Source of the DNA: Symbiodinium natans
Taxonomy: Eukaryota > Sar > Dinophyceae > Suessiales > Symbiodiniaceae
DNA length: 64,000 nucleotides
Assembly (NCBI GenBank): GCA_905221605.1
Contig: CAJNDS010002791.1
Span: 1 to 64,000, forward strand
Direction of reading: 5' to 3'
The translations under genes were made by a program, and so were the position numbers. Position 1 is the first letter of the stretch; every line of letters starts with the position of its first letter. The notes beneath the pieces are model-generated. The model worked only from the letters and a program-made list of their open reading frames with translations. It did not search any database and had not been told where the DNA came from. This document shows, piece after piece, positions 58,101-64,000 of the stretch.

Positions 58101-58189
58101 TATACTTCAGCTACGCTAAAGGTGGTCTGGGTGCCGGCCATCCCTTAGCCGAGTACTGACGTTGTCGTAAAAAAGGCCGATGTCCGTTG

Positions 58190-58305
58190 GTTTGACAGAG
58201 GGTGAGGCTTAACCCTCACCTTTCCGTTTCTCTTTTCGCTTGATCACGGTCTCGGCCGAGCGTTCGGGGTCTGTCGCTCGACGAAAGCGACCCCTCACTT
58301 AGTTT
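58190..58305. other. two short hairpins
   Basis: GGTGAGGCTTAACCCTCACC (about 58201-58220) and GTCGCTCGACGAAAGCGAC (about 58273-58291) are clear stem-loops in a repeat-free stretch 58100-58310. Possible structured RNA or processing site; nothing recognised. Confidence 0.35.
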
Positions 58306-58318
58306 AAGGGTTAGGGCC

Positions 58319-58429
58319 TTAGGGGGGGTGGGGGGGGGGGGGGCGGGGGGGGGGGGGGGCGGGGGGGGGGGGGGGCCGGGGGGGTGGGGGGGGGGGGGGG
58401 GGGGGGGCGGTCGGGGGGGGGGGGGCGGT

Positions 58430-58462
<33 letters not shown>

Positions 58463-58545
58463 GGCGGGGGGGGGGGGGCCGGGGGGGGGGGGGGGGGGCG
58501 GGGGGTGGGGGGGGGGGGCGGGGGTTGGTGGGGGGGGGGGGGGGT
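58319..58545. repeat. near-pure G tract, about 225 bases
   Basis: G interrupted only by single T, C or CC. G-quadruplex-prone. Within the 2.3-kb intron between 56320 and 58621. Confidence 0.85.
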
Positions 58546-58620
58546 TATGCCATTCGCTTGTTCGGCTTATTTGGGGGGTTACCTGTACTACAAACCCTAA
58601 ACCCTAAACTGTCTCTCCAG

Positions 58621-58674
58621 TGGTGCGCAGCAGCCCAGGCAACGATGTGGATATCTCCGAGGCCCACAAGGATG
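58621..58674 (+). CDS. internal exon (model 15)
   Basis: Acceptor ctgtctctccag; phase 1 in gives (L)VRSSPGNDVDISEAHKD plus G. GA donor at 58675 within GGACG. If the GT at 58680 is used instead the exon reads DGR. Confidence 0.65.
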
Positions 58675-59310
58675 GACGGGTTTAGGGTTTAGGGTTTAGG
58701 GTTTAGGGTTTAGGGTGTAGGGTTTAGGGTTTAGGGTTTAGGGTTGAGGGTAAGCTTTGAACCCTAAACCCAGAAACACCCTAATCCTAAATCCTTCTGC
58801 CCCTACAGGCCGTAAGCTCAACCCTAACAAAAACCGATGAACTCTATGCTGTCCAAACACCTGAATCCTCGAATCCCTAAGCCCTGGAATGCCTGAAGTT
58901 TAGGGTTTAGGGTTTAGTGTTTCGGGTTCTGCAAAAGCCTAAAAACCCACTCTACAACCCTGAACCCTGGAATCAGAAGCCTCCTAAGCCTAAACACGAA
59001 GCTCCAAACCCTAAACCCTAAACCCCAAACCCCAAACCCCAAACCCTAAACCCTAACCCCTAAACCCGAAACCCTAAACCCTAAACAATAAACCCTAACC
59101 CTAAACCCTAAACCCTAAACCCTAAACCCTAAACCCTAAACCCTAAACCCTAAACCCTAAACCCTAAACCCTCAACCCTAAACCCTAAACCCTAAACCCT
59201 AAACCCTAAACCCTAAACCCTAAACCCTAAACCCTAAACCCTAAACCCTAAACCCTAAACCCTAAACCCTAAACCCTAAACCCTAAACCCTAAACCCTAA
59301 ACCCTACCAG
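58675..59310 (+). other. model intron: TTTAGGG at 5' end, CCCTAAA at 3' end
   Basis: GGACG at 58674-58678 and 59310-59314. The left end is a TTTAGGG array to 58745; the right end a CCCTAAA array from about 59095 to 59305; unique and degenerate sequence in the middle. An open stretch AVSSTLTKTDELYAVQ at 58809-58880 is a possible alternative exon. Confidence 0.65.
59090..59305. repeat. long CCCTAAA array, about 30 units
   Basis: Nearly perfect, one CCCTCAA. Ends five bases before acceptor CCAG. Confidence 0.9.
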
Positions 59311-59389
59311 GACGTCCAGAAGGCTTGGGATGCAGCCGTTGCAAGAGTGGGCCTGATCCCAGGCGTGCATGAGGACCATGGGGGGGGGG
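59311..59389 (+). CDS. internal exon (model 15)
   Basis: With the GA-AG join reads (D)GRPEGLGCSRCKSGPDP; with a GT-AG join reads DVQKAWDAAVARVGLIPGVH. The first has a CxxC (GCSRCK) motif of a kind I associate with dinoflagellate proteins (recollection only). Donor GTGCAT or after the G run. Confidence 0.55.
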
Positions 59390-60237
59390 GTGTAGGGTTT
59401 AGGGTTCAGGGTCTATAGGGTTCAGGGTTTAGGGTTTAGGGTTCAGGGTCTATAGGGTTTAGGGTAAGGGGTTTATCTATAGGGTTTAGGGTTTAGGGAA
59501 TAGGGTTTTGAGTTTGGGGTCTATAGGGTTTAGGGTTTTAGGGTATACGCATAGGGTTTAGGGGTTAGGGTGTAGGGTTTAGGGCCTACGTAGGGGTGGG
59601 GGTTAGAGGGCTCAGGATCTTGATGCCAAAGCGGTTTCCCAAAACAATGAATGGGCAGGGGCCTTTTCAGGGAGTCCTTAGAAGAGCAAACTCTAAACCT
59701 TAGATCCAAAGCCCTAAGCCCTATGGGAGGAGGCCATTGCTTTGGAACGTGCTGTACAGGAGCTTGATTCGTCAAATCTCTTCTCTAGCACCTCTTCAGG
59801 GAAGGAGTATGTTACCCTAAACCCTAAACCCCCCAAAAGGGAGTTACATCACAGAGGGTTCAGTGGTCGGGGTTCGGGATTATTCGGACTACCCCAAAAC
59901 GCTATCCGGCGCGGTCCCTGAGCCCATGCATCTGCCAAAACCTCAATCCTAAACCCTGAACCCTGAACCCTAAACCCTAAACCCTAAACCTCGGTCCATT
60001 TCAGGTGGGGAGGTTCCCCCATGCGCCCCTCACACAACACTTACAAGTCCCTAGTGCCTTCATATACCCCGGGCCTGGAAGCTCCTTTGACTTAGCAAGT
60101 AGGCTTAGTAAGGTGGGATATGGGGATTGCAAGGGGATTTTTGGGGATACTGAGTAGACACTAAGGTATAGAAGCCTTACACGGGACCCCACCCTACACT
60201 CCATTCGAAGTCGTCCTTGCCATTCAACACTGGCCAG

Positions 60238-60303
60238 GACATCGACAGCAACCACAGCAGTACCCCGGAGTACGACGACGAGCAGGAGCGGCGGTGGGCG
60301 TAG
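60238..60303 (+). CDS. terminal exon (model 15)
   Basis: Acceptor aacactggccag; reads DIDSNHSSTPEYDDEQERRW A then TAG. Acidic tail. A TTTAGGG unit overlaps the stop. Confidence 0.55.
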   Translation, partial: DIDSNHSSTPEYDDEQERRWA

Positions 60304-60827
60304 GGTTTAGGGTTGGGTTTAGGGCTCTTCCAGTGGGGACTCAGGGTAGGGTCCTTCCACATACCCATACACAACGCAACAAGGGGCCTGGAATTCCTGG
60401 ACCACCCAAAACCCATACTTTCTTCATACCCCTAAGCCGGCCCTTTTGACGGATGGTTTTTGAAGCCTCCTGAATTCATAAGGGTCCCAATGCAATTCTT
60501 TCAGCCTCCTGTATCTGGGCAAAACACTCCGAACGGTCTCTACCTCAGACCCCTCAGGTTGTACCCTCGGTTGTGGGACCCTTCGAAAAAGTTTCCTCTA
60601 TTAGGGAGTATAAGGGCCATTTGAGGGAACCTCTAGGGGTACATCCTTACCGGGATCCGTGTATGACTCGCTTGAACCCCTGGAGCCCGCAAATCCTAAA
60701 CCCTAAACCGTTAAGGCCTAAGTCCCTAAGCCTTAAACCCTAAACCCTAAACCCGAACTCTAAACCCTGAATTCCTAAACTCCAAAACTCTACTGTAAGC
60801 ACTAAGTCCCAAACTCCCATGAGACTC

Positions 60828-60980
60828 TAAGGGTAGTTCTATGGGCCCCTAATGATGCGGTCCCTTACCTCCTCTTCAAGGGTTGTGAAGTCTGGGCCCC
60901 TGGGTCGTATAGAGTATATACGGGTTACAAATACAAGAAGGGACACCAATTAAGGGCCGATGCTTAGATAACCCCTACCC
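60828..60980 (+). mobile_element. Family E element, diverged
   Basis: CTAAGGGTAGTTCTATGGGCC ... TTCAAGGGTTGTGAAG ... TTAAGGGCC. The stretch 60304-61208 shows no supported exon. Confidence 0.5.
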
Positions 60981-61208
60981 CCCCCCCCCCAAAAGCCCCA
61001 ATCACGAAGTCCCGAACTCCCTTGAGAAGAAGGACAGAAGGACCCTTATTCACACTATGCATATAAGGGCCCATACTTCGGATCCCTTTAAGCAAGGGCA
61101 TGGAAGGGTATGGGACCATACTACGAGCCCATGGTTCCAACCTTCGATCCCTAACCCTAAACCCTAAACCCCTAAACCCTAAAGCCTAAACCGGAAACCC
61201 TAAGAAAG

Positions 61209-61274
61209 CAAAAGGACGATGCCGTCATCCAAAGCGACGCTATTGGGGCTGCAGCCGGGAGCTTCGTGCAGCAG
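61209..61274 (+). CDS. internal exon (model 16)
   Basis: Acceptor ctaagaaag; 22 codons QKDDAVIQSDAIGAAAGSFV QQ; donor GTGCAG. Confidence 0.6.
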
Positions 61275-61604
61275 GTGCAGGGGGTTCAGGGCTTGGGGTT
61301 TAGGGTTTAGGGTTCGGGGTTTAGGGGTTTAGCGGTTTAGGGGTTTAGGGGTTTGGGTGTTTAGGGTTTAGGGCGCCACCCCTTCGAAACATAGGTCTGC
61401 ATACATACCTGCAGTATTTGCCCTGAGCCCCAAAACCTGAATCCCTAAGCCTAAGCCCTAAGCCCTAAACCCTAAACCCAAACCCCAAACCCCAAACCCT
61501 AAACCCTAAACCCTAAACCCTAAACCCTAAACCCTAAATCCCAAGCCCTGAACCCCTGAACGCTCAAGGCCCGAAACGGGCGGGTCTTTGCTATGTACCT
61601 CTGG

Positions 61605-61822
61605 TTTAGGGTTCAGGGTTTAGGGTTTAGGGCTACCCAACCCTGAACCCTAAACGTTCATTCGGGGTTCAGGGGTTTAGGGTTTAGGGCTACTCGACCC
61701 TGAACACTAAACGTTCAGGGTTTAGGGGTTCAGGGTTTAGGGTCTAGGGCTACTCAGCCCTGAAGCCTGAACCCTAAACGTTCAGGCGTTAGGGGTGCAG
61801 GGTTTAGGGCTACTCAGCCCTA
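61605..61822. repeat. about 62-bp tandem repeat, four copies
   Basis: Each unit has GGGTTTAGGGCTACTC, CCCTGAACCCTAAACGTTCA and a return to GGGGTTCAGGG, so G-rich and C-rich telomere-like motifs alternate within each copy. Confidence 0.75.
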
Positions 61823-61890
61823 AACCCTAAACCCTAAACCCTAAACCCTAAACCCTAAACCCTAAACCCTAAACCCTAAACCCTAAACAG

Positions 61891-62000
61891 TATTGAAGGA
61901 CAAGCTCAACGCGGAGTTCGTCGAGTCTCAGGAGGAAGCCTGCGGCATGAACCGCAGCAAAGGGCTCAACACCTGGCAGTTCAACATGATCCTTACCTGA
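61891..62000 (+). CDS. terminal exon (model 16)
   Basis: CCCTAAACAG acceptor; reads LKDKLNAEFVESQEEACGM NRSKGLNTWQFNMILT then TGA. TACCTGAGC here (61993-62001) recurs at 62115-62123, so the stop may be an intron-edge effect. Confidence 0.6.
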
Positions 62001-62108
62001 GCTAGGGTTTAGGGTTTAGGGTTTAGGGTTTAGGGTTTAGGGTTTAGGGTTTAGGGTTTAGGGTTTAGGGTTTAGGGTTTAGGTTTAGGATTTAGGGTTT
62101 GTCCTCAG

Positions 62109-62195
62109 GGCCATGTACCTGAGCAGTGTTCCTTATACTTCCTGGGACCTGACGCACCACCCGTTCCTGAATGGATGTTTTGAGTTTCACATAGG
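62109..62195 (+). CDS. candidate exon, two frames
   Basis: Acceptor ttgtcctcag; AMYLSSVPYTSWDLTHHPFL NGCFEFHI up to GTGTAG, or GHVPEQCSLYFLGPDAPPV PEWMF then TGA. Both natural-looking. Confidence 0.5.
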
Positions 62196-62204
62196 GGTGT
62201 AGGG

Positions 62205-62308
62205 TTTAGGGTTGAGGTTTAGGGTTTAGGGTTCAGGGTTCAGGGTTTAGGGTTTAGGGTTTAGGGTTTAGGGTTTAGGGTTTAGGGTTTAGGGTTTAGG
62301 GTTTAGGG
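62205..62308. repeat. TTTAGGG array, about 13 units
   Basis: Two arrays (62007-62090 and 62205-62308) flank the candidate exon at 62109. The stretch 62309-62560 shows no exon. Confidence 0.85.
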
Positions 62309-62674
62309 TAGAACACACACAAGAGGCAGGAAACTTTTTTGCACTGTTTACCAGGGGTCACGAAAAATGGCTTGACTGAGTTAGGGTTCCTCTGTATGCC
62401 CTCAAATACAGACTGCCAGGGAAAAACAACCCAGCGATTCCTAAATACCATAACCCCTTTCAAAACACACCGAAACAAGGATCTTGTCCCTAAAACCTAA
62501 AACAGTTCCCTCGGGCCCAGGGTGGGCCCTCTTTGTCCTTGTATTCTAAACAAACATAGGTACCCCTAAACCCTAAACCCTAAACCCTAAACCCTAAACC
62601 CTAAACCCTAAACCCTAAACCCCTTCGTATTCCCGGCTGAACTGCAGACTCCAAACCCTCGAAGCCTGAAGTAG

Positions 62675-62691
62675 GCCCTAAGCCCGCTCAG
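62675..62691 (+). CDS. 17-nt exon before GA-AG intron (model 17)
   Basis: Acceptor cctgaagtag; reads ALSPL plus AG, which with the next exon makes Arg. Retained only because the 17-bp repeat fixes the junction. Confidence 0.4.
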
Positions 62692-63107
62692 GATCATGCA
62701 AGGGAGATACCCTAAACCCCAAACCCCAAACCCCAAACCCTAAACCCTAAACCCCTAAACCCTGAACCCCTAAGCCCCTAAGCCCCTAAACCCCTAAACC
62801 CCCCAAAAAGCTAAAAAACCCTTACGAAAAAACCCTAAACTTCCCATAAAACCCTAAACTCCTAAACCCCGAAACTCCTAAACCCCTAAACCCCTAAACC
62901 CCTAAAACCCTAAACCCCTAAACCCCTAAACTTCCCCTAAACTTCCCCTAAACTTCCCCTAAACCCCTTAAACCCCTAAACCCCCTAAACCCCTGAACTA
63001 CTAAACCCTAAACCCTAAACCCTAAACCCTAAACCCTAAACCCGAAACCCTAAACCCTAAACCCTAAACCCTAAACCCTAAACCCTAAACCCCAAACCAA
63101 ACCCCAG
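62692..63107 (+). other. GA-AG intron between 17-bp direct repeats
   Basis: CAGGATCATGCAAGGGA at 62689-62705 and again at 63105-63121. The interior is C-rich CCCTAAA and CCCCTAAA arrays only. Longest perfect flanking repeat in the window. Confidence 0.75.
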
Positions 63108-63211
63108 GATCATGCAAGGGAAGTTCAAGGACCTGGCAAATTGGGAAGCCAAGATGGCAAGCCGTAGCTTTGCGAAGTCGACGCTGATTGCCTGGCTCGG
63201 GAACCAGGACC
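63108..63211 (+). CDS. internal exon (model 17)
   Basis: Acceptor ccaaaccccag; reads (R)IMQGKFKDLANWEAKMAS, RSFAKSTLIAWLGNQD; donor GTTTCGGG. Phase 1 out fits 63959. Confidence 0.75.
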
Positions 63212-63631
63212 GTTTCGGGTTTAGGGTTTAGGGTTTCGGGTTTAGGGTTAGGGAGGTTGTTTAGGGTGTATTGGGGTCCTTCAGTGTATCTTCGGGTTCT
63301 TAGATCTTAGGAGTAGGGTTCTCAGAGGGTTCTTAGGGTTCTTCGGGTTTAGGTTTTTCGGTTTGGGGTTTTAGGGCTTAGGGTTTCAGCGTTTTAGGGG
63401 TTTAGGGTTGTAGAGTTGTGGGGTTTAGGGTGTTATTTTGGTCTAGGGTTTAGGGTTTTAGGTTTTCGGTTTTCAGGGCTAAGGTTTGAGGTTCAGAGCC
63501 GACATGCTTCTGTAGAGGGATTCATGTGTATTTGGGTTCGACATTGCGGTCGGTCACCAGTCTCCATGTAGGCGCCTGAAATGCTCGGCGTCATTGGTAC
63601 ACTTTTGTAAGCTCCTCAATGGAGTACCTTG

Positions 63632-63760
63632 AGCACGATATGGTTTTCTCCCAAAATAGGGGGTACCCCTTTGATACCCCAAATGGAATAGAATCAGAAT
63701 CCCCTTCAAGGGGCCTTCAGAAAGGGTACCCTTCTATTTCGGAAGCCCCCATCTAGGGCC
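63632..63760 (+). mobile_element. Family H-related element
   Basis: TTTTCTCCCAAAATAGGGGG ... CTATTTCGGAAGCCCCC; inner GGAATAGAATCAGAATCCCCTT resembles the H core. The stretch 63212-63600 is degenerate TTTAGGG-like sequence. Confidence 0.45.
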
Positions 63761-63958
63761 CTGGTACCCCCTAGACCCTAAACCCGAAACCCTAAAACCC
63801 TAAACCCTCAAACCCTAAAACCCTTCAATCCCTAAAACCCTGAAACCCTAAACCCTAAAACCCTTCAAACCCTAAAACCCTAAAACCCTTCAATCCCTAA
63901 ACCCTAAACCCTCAAAAACCCTTCAATCCCTAAACCCCAAACCCTCAAAACACCCCAG

Positions 63959-64000
63959 AGGAGGGCCAGTGCATCGATGCCATCGACGGCCTCATAGGCG
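63959..64000 (+). CDS. partial exon at window end (model 17)
   Basis: Acceptor aacaccccag; in phase reads (Q)EGQCIDAIDGLIG and runs off the window. Confidence 0.6.

Noticed and set aside
58328-58692. Glycine-rich open frames
   Set aside because: Product of the near-pure G tract.

Overview
The window looks like nuclear DNA of a protist, most probably a dinoflagellate (inference). Reasons: plant/alveolate-type telomere repeats (TTTAGGG/CCCTAAA) occur inside genes dozens of times; coding sequence is cut into exons of about 15-220 nt; every exon I can support lies on the + strand; introns use GT, GC and GA donors with AG acceptors, often inside short direct repeats; and about 100-bp hairpin elements of several families sit in the introns. 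There is no bacterial-type operon, rRNA, tRNA or CRISPR that I can recognise. Exons were read by eye from an acceptor AG, an open frame with ordinary protein composition and a donor, then checked by whether reading phase carries from one exon to the next. Frames in single GC-rich exons are sometimes ambiguous, and this is stated.

Layout of tentative gene models, all +: (1) 527-11818, exons of one or more genes, the last ending in a stop at 11816; (2) 12.7-13.5 kb, short candidate end exons; (3) 14324-19179, including a well-phased chain at 15284-15972 and a motif at 17362-18678 that resembles La-type RNA-binding domains; (4) 19707-22133, starting with an ABCC-like transporter exon that carries an in-frame TGA; (5) 22987-25680, ending in an acidic tail; (6) 26222-30146, with a well-phased 3' half; (7) 30473-34614 and scattered exons to 40 kb; (8) 41582-42291; (9) 43.0-46.2 kb, several short models; (10) 46372-47085; (11) 47262-47934; (12) 48016-50854; (13) 51119-52311; (14) 52512-54604, the clearest gene, where intron removal restores one continuous frame; (15) 55299-60303; (16) 61209-62000; (17) 62675 to beyond the window end.

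Between exons almost everything is intron: telomere-like arrays, homopolymer C or G runs, hairpin elements (families A-J below), tandem repeats and microsatellites. A composite repeat island at 56.5-58.6 kb (112-bp tandem unit, GGCC-rich block, near-pure G tract) lies within one probable intron. A CGGAAGC-rich island lies at 40.4-41.2 kb.

The main discovery candidate is the intron architecture. Many introns start with GTTTAGGG arrays just after the donor and end with CCCTAAA arrays just before the acceptor, the orientation expected if two ends of a broken chromosome were each capped by telomerase and then rejoined. Several arrays are flanked by 4-17-bp direct repeats, both in exons and inside hairpin elements, so the arrays look inserted. 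Removing array plus one repeat copy restores an uninterrupted reading frame or element.
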